Under the pieces are notes generated by a model that saw nothing but the letters and a program-made list of their open reading frames with translations, was not told the origin of the DNA and did no database searches. Shown here piece after piece: positions 33,056 to 42,359 of a stretch of DNA of 62,076 nt. The position numbers and the translations under genes are program-made. The stretch is from Vitrella brassicaformis (taxonomy: Eukaryota > Sar > Vitrellaceae): the NCBI GenBank assembly GCA_001179505.1, contig CDMY01000646.1, positions 82,951 to 145,026 on the forward strand. The letters are read 5' to 3'. Positions within the stretch are counted from its first letter, which is position 1. Each line of letters opens with the position of its first letter.

Positions 33056-34333
33056 ATGCACAGCCTTCTCCTGCTGCGCAGGAGCACTGCTCTTTCCGCC
33101 GCTGTTTTTCGTCGCTGGCCGCGTTTTTCCAGCCTCCGGCGGACACCACAACTGCGCTTTCGACCCGCGACAGCTCCTTGTGCCGCCGCACACCTCTTTG
33201 TCTGATGTGTGGAAAGTGTTGTACGTATGGATCTGTAGATTCGGGCGGGCGTGACCGAGACCACACAACTTGCACTCGATAACGCTCGCGGTCGGAGACA
33301 CTCACTCGTGGGCCTGGCAATCATGCATCACACAGACGGGTCGCCGTACATGCGGCACTGCGTCGTGGTGGCCTTGACGGCTTCCCAAATGCTCGCCTGA
33401 GCGGTGAACAGCGCTGTGTAGACCTGAGACACACACGTGGATGGACACACACACACACATGGATGGGCGTACGTATGAGACACGCGCAAAGGCGCTGACG
33501 TACTTACTTTGCCTGGGAAGACGCATGTGTAGGGGAAGTTGATCAAAGCACACACCTGCACCCTGACATGCGAAGGCACAGAGAGAGGATGGGTAGATGC
33601 ATCCCTGTCTCTGTCTCTCTCTGTGTCTCCGGCTCACTTGTACACGAAGATGCACGCGCACAGGACGCCCATCAAAGTTGCGAGCACGCTGTTGATCATC
33701 GAAAACATGTTGTAACCTAAAACAGACACACAACCTCTGCATCCATCCATCAATCTCCTGGTTGGTTGTCGCATTGACCTGTCTGTGCCCCNNNNNNNNN
33801 NNNNNNNNNNNNNNNNNNNNNNNNNNNNNNNNNNNNNNNNNNNNNNNNNNNNNNNNNNNNNNNNNNNNNNNNNNNNNNNNNNNNNNNNNNNNNNNNNNNN
33901 NNNNNNNNNNNNNNNNNNNNNNNNNNNNNNNNNNNNNNNNNNNNNNNNNNNNNNNNNNNNNNNNNNNNNNNNNNNNNNNNNNNNNNNNNNNNNNNNNNNN
34001 NNNNNNNNNNNNNNNNNNNNNNNNNNNNNNNNNNNNNNNNNNNNNNNNNNNNNNNNNNNNNNNNNNNNNNNNNNNNNNNNNNNNNNNNNNNTGGGCGTCA
34101 GGAACTTGTCGCGCATGGCCTTGACCTTCCGCCACTCGGTCTTGACCAGCCGCATCACCGCCTGTGTGAGCCGCTCTTGCCCCTCCGCGCCAGGGATGCT
34201 CACCATCCGATGCTGAACGACAGACAGATGGATGGATGGATGCATGGATTTATGTGTCTCTGTGTCTGTCTGTCTGTCTGTGGCTTGGTGTGTGTATGTG
34301 TGTGTGTGTGTGTGTGTGGCTGAGTGTGGTTGA

Positions 34334-34366
<33 letters not shown>

Positions 34367-34546
34367 TGTGTGACACTGTGTGTTCAGGCGGGTCAGAGGT
34401 TCGTGGGCCCCTGGATGCTGGAGAATCCTCTGGCCAGAAACCTCACCTTCACGGCGGCGCTGGCGGTGTTTTCCGTGTTTGCTCACTACGGCGTGGACGA
34501 GCCGATGCGGGCATTCCTCAATCTGGGCAAGAGGGGCCACAAGTAG
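33056..34546 (+). CDS. Putative small mitochondrial membrane protein interrupted by a nested antisense duplicate
   Basis: Two plus-strand exons fit together in phase 0. Exon 1 (33056-33199) encodes MHSLLLLRRSTALSAAVFRR and more Arg/Ser-rich residues without acidic ones, a typical mitochondrial presequence. Exon 2 (34388-34546) encodes FVGPWMLENPLARNLTFTAA and a hydrophobic helix followed by LNLGKRGHK and a stop. The total is about 100 residues with one membrane helix. The intron, about 1.2 kb, is far longer than others here and contains the antisense duplicated gene fragment at 33.3-34.3 kb. The donor (GTCTGA) is weak. Exon 2 looks real; linking it to exon 1 is inference. Confidence 0.42.
33328..34215 (-). 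pseudogene. 5'-truncated duplicate of the 38.3-39.7 kb membrane-protein gene
   Basis: Minus-strand copy of the 3' half of the gene at 38320-39656. It keeps the exon starting HRMVSIPGAEGQERLTQ, the membrane exon YNMFSMINSVLATLMGVL, VQVCALINFPYTCVFPGK, and a final exon VYTALFTAQASIWEAVKATT...MYGDPSV with a TGA at 33328. Exons 1 and 2 with the signal peptide are absent. Similarity begins inside the intron before exon 3, in simple repeat near 34285. A 300-N gap removes part of exon 3, an intron and most of the next exon; by comparison with the other copy about 226 bases are missing. Its last exon is probably the undamaged one. Confidence 0.75.
33792..34091. other. Assembly gap (300 N) inside the duplicated arm
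   Basis: The flanks match 38888 and 39115 of the other arm, so the true missing length is likely about 226 bases rather than 300. Confidence 0.85.
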
Positions 34547-35191
34547 AGTGACTGACTGGTCAACATGACATGCCCGTGTGGAGTGTGTGTGGGGGCTGCT
34601 GAATGGTCATCCCTGTTAAGTAGTCACAATGGCATGGCAGTCAATAAGCTGTACTACAAAGCTGTAATTAGCAATGTGTGTATTGGCCCGCCAGCGCGGG
34701 ACCGAGCGAGCGAATACACACAGTTGCACCCACACACACACACCCTCACACAGAGGAAGGAAGCTTGTCACTTCTTCAGAGACAAGCCTCCTCTCCCTTA
34801 CCCCTTTCCAGGGCCCCCCACTCCTTATGCAGTCTCCTTTATACTTCCTCTCTTTTGGCACTCCCCAGCAAAATCAGGACAGGAGAGAGAGAGAGAGAGA
34901 TCAAGTGTCTCTGCTGTCTACTTGGAAGGCAAAAATGCCGTCTGCTCGAGTGGGTTCTTGGCGACGGGCTCGGCTCGCCGGCGCCAAGAACCCACGAAGG
35001 AGAAGAAGACCAGCAAATGGCCGATGTGCACTGATGCAGTGCACGAACAAAAGGAGATGCACTGGAGGCGTACGTCTTGTGTGGTGTGTGCTCTACAGAA
35101 CTACGGAATCCTTGATAGATATGGACCCCCCAGCTACGGAATGCCGGCCGCCTACCAACCTACCAACACACGAACTCTCCCACTCTCTGAC
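34547..35191. other. Intergenic region
   Basis: No credible exon. It holds CA repeats at 34730-34750 and 35235-35265, a GA tract near 34885, and the 3' flank of the rhodopsin gene. Confidence 0.6.
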
Positions 35192-36870
35192 TCACATGTA
35201 GTTCATATTGCGCGTAGATATGCCCTGCGGCGGCTGCACACACACATACACACACACACACACGCACATAGCAGGGCTGAGGGAGACACGCATCGCGCCT
35301 CTGCCCATACCGGCTGAGCAATGAACTCCGTGGGGTACTCGTCAGGTATCGAGGACCTTGGCGGACTACCACCACCACCACTGCTGCTCAGCCGGGCAAA
35401 CTCCTCCTGACACAGCACAACACACACAACGAATTACAAAACACAACGCTCGAACGCTCCCTCCGTCCGTTTGTCTCTATTCCACCTGTATGGTCTTGAG
35501 CTGGTTCATCATGGCCGCCATCGACACGGGTTCGACCGGACCAGCCCCACTTCCACCGACCCCCCCTCCGCCAATCATGGGAGGCATCATCATCATGCTG
35601 CTGCTGTTGTTGACCATGCTCTTCGCACTGGGCGTACTCGGTTGCTGTGGCTGCTGGTGTGGTGACGTTGGCTGGGATATGGGGGTTTTCTGCTGCTGCT
35701 GCTGCTGCATGGGCTGCATGGGCTGCATCATCTGTGGGGGCATGCTCATCAGGGTGCTGGTGTTGTCTAGCTGGGGCAAGGCGCGGCCCTGCAGCTGCGC
35801 CAGGACCGTTGCCAGCATCTTGGTGCTCCTGCGGCGCCTACACACACCACACACACACACACACAGACAGACAGACAGAGAGAGAGTATGGTGGAAGTGT
35901 GTGTGTGCGCGTACCGATCCCCTCTAATTCCCTTTTCGGGGTCTCCGTCTTTGCCGTCGTCGCCCTTGATGGGCTCGTTGAGCAGCTTGGGCTTCTCCTC
36001 CTCTACGCGATCGAGGAACTCCAAATCACCCTGAACAGATGCACATTGAGACGAGTCAGAGTATCGTGCGTGTGCGTGTGCGTGCGCGTGTGCGTGTGTG
36101 TGTGTGTGTGCGTGTGCTTTGCCGACTGCTTGTATCCTTGCGAGTATCTGTCCGATCCTCGAGGCCTCGTCAGCCTTCTCCCATGACTCCATCTCACCCT
36201 TGAGCATCGCCTGCTTCCACGCCGTCTTCACCTGACACACACATCACACACACACACACACACACACATTGGTGTCTTTTGCACGTCTGCGTGTGTTGGG
36301 GGGAGAGGAGGGAGGGGGGGCTTGCCTGGAAGATGTACATTGAGAATCCGACTTTGGCGACCAGGTCGCAGACGGTGAAGATGATGTCAAACAAGTCACC
36401 GCTCATGACGTCGAAGCCTACACAGAGACACAGAGGGACAGGGAGGGCCCTCTCTCCCTCTCTCCCTCTCTCTGTGTGTCTGCAACCCTCAGCACCTTCT
36501 GGGCCGATGAGCCAGGTGATGGGGAAGGGGATCCAGCTGAGCATGACCACGAGCGCCGTCTTGCGCAGATAAGACGTCCCTGCACACATCCATATGGCCG
36601 CAGTGCACAGTGAAGAATGCCATCACACACAGACAGAGACAGGGACGGAGAGACAGAGCAATGAAGCCAATCGCCCTCCCCCTGGGTGTCTGCCGCCTGT
36701 GTGCTACACGACCGACCCGACCTTCGAAGAGGTTTTCTTTGAAATTGGTTGATTCCTGTATCACCAGGTTCATGGTGTAGATGACGATGCCGAAGAAAAA
36801 CGCCCCGCAACAAAACACAATCATCTTGTAACCCCGCTCAGGAATGATACTGAAGAGAAGAAAGAGAAAC

Positions 36871-36907
<37 letters not shown>

Positions 36908-37605
36908 ATCCACACACCCCCTCCTCACGCACACGCCCACACCCACCTGGCAAAAAGGGCGAAGGAGAGCATCATGAATGTCTGCAGGGTGATCTCGACC
37001 TTCCGATGGAACGCCCCCCCTCCCAACTCCACCAATTGGTAGGTAATCACCGGGCAGGTCACACAGTACTGCACATACTTGGCCGTGTCCACCTCGAACC
37101 CGTTGTCGAGGCGGATGTTGTCCAGCCTGCTCAGCTGCACCAGGTTGAACAGGCCCGTGTACAGCAGCATGAACGAGTTGACCGCCGAGCAAAAGTTGAA
37201 GCGCCGCTCTCTCTCGTTGGGCACGTTCGGGTCGGGCCGCTTGTTCCACAGCCACAGGCCGAACGCTGCAGATGGACGGACAGACAAAGAGCAGTTCTCA
37301 TCCCTCCCCGCCCCCGCTGCACACTGCACGGCAAACCTGAGAAAAAGATGGTTGAGAAGATCCTGGAGCCCAACTGACCAGCAGAGAGAGAGAGAGGGAG
37401 AGAGACCGACAGGCGTACAGCACAAACATACCCCGTCCCCCCCACGGGAACCTACCACTGCGTCGCTGAGGTCCATGGGGCTGCCATCGTCGTCCTCTTT
37501 CTCTGGCGCTGACGTCTGGCCATAAGCGCCGGCCATCATCACGCTGCAGCAAGCCACCACGCCACCCAGTAGCAACCACCACGGTGACCTTTGTGCACCC
37601 GCCAT
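35192..37605 (-). CDS. Microbial (type I) rhodopsin, channelrhodopsin-like, with long Gln/Met-rich tail
   Basis: About eleven exons from the ATG at 37605 to the TGA at 35192. A cleavable-looking signal peptide (WWLLLGGVVACCSVMMAGA) and an acidic linker precede seven hydrophobic helices. Helix C reads KYVQYCVTCPVITYQL, where TCP matches channelrhodopsins. Helix F reads MLSWIPFPITWLIGPEG, with the channelrhodopsin GPEGF turn followed by DVMS. Helix G reads CDLVAKVGFSMYIF, with the retinal Schiff-base lysine and its partner aspartate. Relative to bacteriorhodopsin, Arg82 is Lys, Asp85 is Gln and Asp96 is Gln, so proton pumping is not expected. Helix B has none of the glutamates of cation channelrhodopsins. 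The intron after helix G starts GCAAGC (a GC-AG intron). The C-tail has helices, an acid/Lys segment and a Met/Gln-rich region. Channel or sensor function is inference. Confidence 0.85.
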
Positions 37606-38319
37606 CCTTGGGGGAAAGGGGAGGGAGGGACGATATCGGGGCCGGATTTGGGGCCCGGCCCGGATCGTCGCATGCGCGTCACCTTGCCGTCGGACTCTGG
37701 CTGCACTCGTAGACGTGCGGCGATCGCGACGTTTGCGGCCGCATGATGGGAGAAAAGTCACCAAATGGACGGGGAGGGGAGATATATCCCGGGAACGACG
37801 CCGCCGTCATCAAAAGTCGGGGTGGGCGTATTTAAATGGTCAGACCCCATACGGACAGATACAATCGTCACTTCGGGCTGTGTAGATGAGTTCTCGAGAT
37901 ACACTGTAGGTGAGAAGCACCATTGCTTGTTGCTTGTTGCTTGTTTTGTGTGAGTGAGTGAGTGAGTGATGTCGATGGGTGGGTGGCTGGCTGGTGATTG
38001 AATGGATGGATGGCTGCAAGTGCATGGTGAATCAATGAGTCTGTTTCTCGTGAGAACGTGCTACCTGTGTCTGTGTGGTGTCGACGCCTGTCTGTGTGTA
38101 CAGGCGGTGTGTCAGGATTGTTTTGAGAAGTGCATGGCCTGGCCTCCATGCCGACAAATTGCGCTTAACACACTCTCCCGCTGAAAAGAGGTTGAGTGAG
38201 TGTTTGATTCAGACAAATGGATTCGTGCATGAATGATTAACAAACGTGTACTGTACACACGCGTTCACTCTCCCTGATCGATCAATCAATTCATCAGTCC
38301 GTCGTCAAAACCAACAACC
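37606..38319. promoter_or_regulatory. Divergent intergenic region
   Basis: It separates the rhodopsin (minus) from the duplicated membrane-protein gene (plus) and probably carries both promoters. Short repeats GTTGCTTGTTGCTTGTT (37927) and GAGTGAGTGAGTGAGTGA (37952) are present. I see no defined element. Confidence 0.45.
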
Positions 38320-39656
38320 ATGACTCAACGCGCTCTGCTGCTGGCGTGTTATTGGTGTCTCATCGCCGCTCTCAGCAGCGGCTGCGATGCCTATCAGCTA
38401 CCTGAAGCAATCACGCAGGAAGTCTCGGCGGCACTCATGCGGTCAGGCCAAACACACGAATCTCACTGCAGCGTACTTCATTTGCTTGTCAATGCAGGAA
38501 GCATGGCTCAGGATACGTGGCGTACTTCCGAGGCATGCTGGCCGACCTGGGCAACTCGACCATGGACGACAGCAACGACCTGCACATCATGCCGCCTCTC
38601 GACGACACAGACGAGCGGCAAATCACTCTGTCACTCAAACCTGACGAACAAACCATCTACGTCAGCCACACACACACACATACACACACCAGGCCACAGA
38701 CAGACCGACAGACAGACACAGAGACACATAAATCCATGCATCCATCCATCCATCTGTCTGTCGTTCAGCATCGGATGGTGAGCATCCCTGGCGCGGAGGG
38801 GCAAGAGCGGCTCACACAGGCGGTGATGCGGCTGGTCAAGACCGAGTGGCGGAAGGTCAAGGCCATGCGCGACAAGTTCCTGACGCCCAACCAGGCCCGA
38901 TTCCAGGAGATCAACGCACTGGCCAAGCAGCTTCCCTTTGCCAAGGGAGGCAACGCATACAACAACCAGTAAAAATGGATGGATGGATGGATGGGTGGGT
39001 GGGACACGACACTGTGTGTGTGTGTGTCGGTAGGAACACTGACACTCCATGTGGGAGTGCAGCCGAGTGCGAGCGCATGCAGGAAATCGTCAACAAATGC
39101 TACTTCATCCGAAACGGGGCACAGACAGGTCAATGCGACAACCAACCAGGAGATTGATGGATGGATGCAGAGGTTGTGTGTCTGTTTTAGGTTACAACAT
39201 GTTTTCGATGATCAACAGCGTGCTCGCAACTTTGATGGGCGTCCTGTGCGCGTGCATCTTCGTGTACAAGTGAGCCGGAGACACAGAGAGAGACAGAGAC
39301 AGGGATGCATCCACCCATCCTCTCTCTGTGCCTTCGCATGTCAGGGTGCAGGTGTGTGCTTTGATCAACTTCGCATACGCATGCGTCTTCCCCGGCAAAG
39401 TGAGTACGTCGGCGCCTGTGCGCGTGTCTCATAACGCCCATCCATGTGTGTGTGTGTGTCCATTCGCGTGTGTGTGTGTCAGGTCTACACAGCTCTGTTC
39501 ACCGCTCAGGGAGCATTTGGGAAGCCGTCAAGGCAACCACGACGCAGTGCCGCATGTACGGGGCGCCACAAGTCTCCATGCTGCCTGGTTTGTGAGAAAG
39601 TGACGTTCGAACAGACACAGACAGACACACAGACGTTCGCAATGATGAGTGAATGA
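38320..39656 (+). CDS. Secreted/membrane protein of unknown function, full-length copy with altered C-terminus
   Basis: Seven exons. Exon 1 encodes a signal peptide (MTQRALLLACYWCLIAALSS) and QLPEAITQEVSAALM. Exon 2 gives KHGSGYVAYFRGMLADLGNS and acidic residues. Exon 3 (38769 on) gives RLVKTEWRKVKAMRDKFLTP. The next exon gives CGSAAECERMQEIVNKC, a Cys-containing segment. Then come two hydrophobic segments, MFSMINSVLATLMGVLCACI and VCALINFAYACVF, suggesting a luminal N-terminal domain and a membrane hairpin. The last exon (39483 on) differs from the inverted copy by one missing C after GCTCAGG. This changes the frame, so the end reads AQGAFGKPSRQPRRS instead of AQASIWEAVKA. The family is not recognised. 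Confidence 0.7.
38690..39570 (+). repeat. Inverted-repeat arm (partner 33330-34285, minus)
   Basis: By eye the two arms are over 95 percent identical across coding exons and introns, including the (CAGA)n and (ATCC)n intron repeats. They lie in opposite orientation about 4.4 kb apart, enclosing 34.3-38.7 kb with the rhodopsin. Identity ends abruptly after the codons around TACGG in the last exon. Confidence 0.9.
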
Positions 39657-40338
39657 ATGGTTGAGTCCGTGTACACGAATGTCCAACAGTCGCACTCTCT
39701 CCTGTGCCACGCGCCAAGAGCGATGGGCAGCAGGAAGCATGAGCTAACATGCTTCCCACTGGTCATCGCCGTGACTGCGCAACAGGGAAGAGCACCGACG
39801 GCTACGAAGACATACCCGCACTCTCACACGCTCGTCCGTTCGTGGGCCTGCCTGCTGCTAGTCTGCATCTGGAGAGCTAGCTGCCTACACTGCACAAGAC
39901 TGTAGCTGGCGTGCGGTGAGCGGTCTTTCTCTCGCGCACGAGCCCTCTCTACGGACGCATTGATCACGCATCTATACCCTTCCTTCATTGTACTGTACTC
40001 ATCAAAATCGACCCGCCACGCACCACCACTTACCCACTTACCCACCTCTGGATAAAAATCAAAACGGCCAGAGGTGTGCTTACACAGTTTAGTCACACAC
40101 AGACGTACAGACAGGAATGTAGATACGGCAAGGCTATGTACACTCGACTCACGTACGTACGGACCCACACCGGCAGCCCAGACAGACAGAGGCGGCCGAC
40201 CGACGGACCGAGCGACCGACACGTGAACCTCTCAAACACTCTCCCCCTCCCCCGCCCCCCCCTGCCTTCTCTCTCTGTACACACCACGCACATCCATGCA
40301 TGCACACATGTACGTATCTATCTACCTGTCTTCCTCGC
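39657..40338. other. Intergenic region
   Basis: No credible exon on either strand. C-rich and CA-rich simple sequence near 40235-40310. Confidence 0.6.
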
Positions 40339-42037
40339 TCATTCCCACGTCTGCGACTCGATCTTGGGCCCTCTCGCCCTCTCGCCCGCCACCCCATCCA
40401 ACACGCCAGCACCAGCACCACTGCCCCCGCCATTAATGACGCGAGCCGGTTGCTCGGTCTCGGTGGGGTTGTAGGGCTCGTGTGGCTCCAGAGCTGACTC
40501 GTTCCTCAGGGCGTAGAAGGCCATGCACGCGTGCGGCGATGACGTCACGCTCACAGATGCGTGCAACGCCTGGTGGTGGTGATGGAGAATAGAGAGGAAA
40601 GAACAGATTGCATACGCCTCAGATATGTGTGTGTGTGGTGCTGGCTGACCTCCAGGTGTGCGTGGGCGGTTTTGTTATTGCACATGATGAGCGTGGGGAT
40701 GTCGTCACAATAATCGTCACGCACCTGACACAAAGCACAGGAAACAAACGGCATTTGATCGACCTGCGCGCCCACGTGTGAATCTGGACATCCACACCTT
40801 CTGCGCCAGCAGGCCCCCGGCTTTCGTGTTTCGATGCCCGTCGGCCTCCATGCTGCAGGCGGCACAGACAACCGACCACGACACACACATCCACACACAC
40901 ACGGCAGAGCCGATATACATTGTCATCCATCGTGCCTCCCTCCCCACGCATTGACGGACATGATCTGGTCGGTGATGATGTGCAGTGAGGGGCAGCAGAG
41001 CAGCGGCACCTGCACCTCCATCTCACCAAACCGGTAAGTGGCCCCAGACTCCAACGCATTCAACGCCAGACGGGGAGACGTCTTGACACTCACCTGCACC
41101 AATCACCCCATCCAAACGCAGATCAGATTGATACTCAATCAACATGTGGATGTGTGTGCAGTGCAGTGCACACTGACCTGCCAGCCCTGGTCGCACGCGT
41201 CGTTCAGCAACTCGAGCACCGCTCCCGATGGACAGTCGCAGCACCACACGAGCTGTGGACTCGACGAGGCGTACCACACCAGCCGGAATTTGTCAACCCA
41301 CGTCAGGTGGTCGCCCACCCGCCGATGCCGCTCCCACACCGCCGGCACCACACACTCGGCGTCTCCCACAGACACCGTCCGCGACGTGGCACGCGTCGAG
41401 GTCCTGTCGTCTTCTTCACCAATCATGCCATCCAACTCTGCACAATCGCGTGGCTCCTCCGGCCCGTCGGAGGCCGCGTCGAGCGTCTCGATGGTCGGGG
41501 CGGGCTGTGGCCTGGCGAGGCGCAGCGGATGGCGGTTCTCGCGTAATGGGTGCGTGACGGACGTGCCGTTGGCCTGCAGTGTGGATGGGCCGTACAGAGG
41601 GAGGCTCCGTAGAGTCGGCAAAGATGCCAGAAGGCCTGCAACAGAGAGAGACATTGATGTGCCTTAAGCATGTCCACAGATGGCGGCAAGATCTGGTCTG
41701 GGCGCGATTGGCCGAATGTACCTCTGTTCATCAATCTGCGCCAGAACGTCTCAGACAGGAAGCGCCGCCCAAACCGGTTGCGGCGCACCAACACAGGCCA
41801 CATGTCCATCTGACAAACAAACAAACAAACACACACACACACAGAATTGCCAATGCACACATGCTGTCTGTCATCGCTCGGCGAGTGTTGGCGCACCTCT
41901 GCTGTGAGTGAGAGGCCCGTGTTGCTGGTCTGCATAAGGACGAAGAGGTCCTTGGCGCAGAGGAACGCCAGCAGCTCGGTGAACAGGGCATCTGGCACGT
42001 GCAGGATGCGGTCGGATGGACCCGCTGACGAGCCCAT
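40339..42037 (-). CDS. F-box-like protein of unknown substrate
   Basis: Minus-strand gene from the ATG at 42037 to the TGA at 40339, about eight exons. The N-terminus ILHVPDALFTELLAFLCAKD then LFVLMQTSNTGLSL follows the F-box pattern (P at the start, L..IL..L...DL, then L..VS/T). The next exon, MWPVLVRRNRFGRRFLSETF, resembles the W(R/K)xLxxRxFG step after many F-boxes. A large exon (41640-41180) carries VWERHRRVGDHLTWVDKFRL and LVWCCDCPSGAVLELLNDAC, likely a substrate-binding part. Later exons give YRFGEMEVQVPLLCCPSLHI and DDIPTLIMCNNKTAHAHLE. The C-terminus is Gly/Pro-rich. By family, it would be an SCF ubiquitin-ligase adaptor. The F-box call is by pattern only. Confidence 0.6.
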
Positions 42038-42359
42038 CTTGCCGCCTCGTCGTCAAACCCGATGGGTCAAGATGGTGAACGTCCCTCACTCTGCCCGACG
42101 GCTGGCGCCAGCCAGGGCTACCAAGCAACCTTTGCCCGGAAGGCGAGCTGTGAGAGGAAGGCTAAGCTCGCGGGCGCCAGCAGAAGGCGGCGTCCTAGAC
42201 ATTCAGTATGTTCAATACGTGATCCAGAAGCAGGTTATGAAGAGATCTCGTCTGGTGATGCACACACAGGTGAGTGAGCGCGTTTCCTTCGTCCTGTGTT
42301 TTGCATCTCCTGTTGGCTGCTTGCACTGCAGACGCGTCCCATCTGACTGCGCTCACTCG
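42038..42359. promoter_or_regulatory. Divergent promoter interval
   Basis: 322 bp between the starts of the F-box-like gene (minus) and VWA8 (plus). An upstream VWA8 exon is possible since CACACACAGGTGAGTG at 42260 forms a good donor, but the frame does not continue. Confidence 0.4.

Noticed and set aside
35192-37605. Light-driven proton pump
   Set aside because: Both carboxylates needed for pumping (positions of Asp85 and Asp96 in bacteriorhodopsin) are Gln.
33328-39656. A transposon with terminal inverted repeats
   Set aside because: The arms are copies of a gene with exons and introns, no transposase or target-site duplication is seen, and the enclosed DNA holds an ordinary gene.
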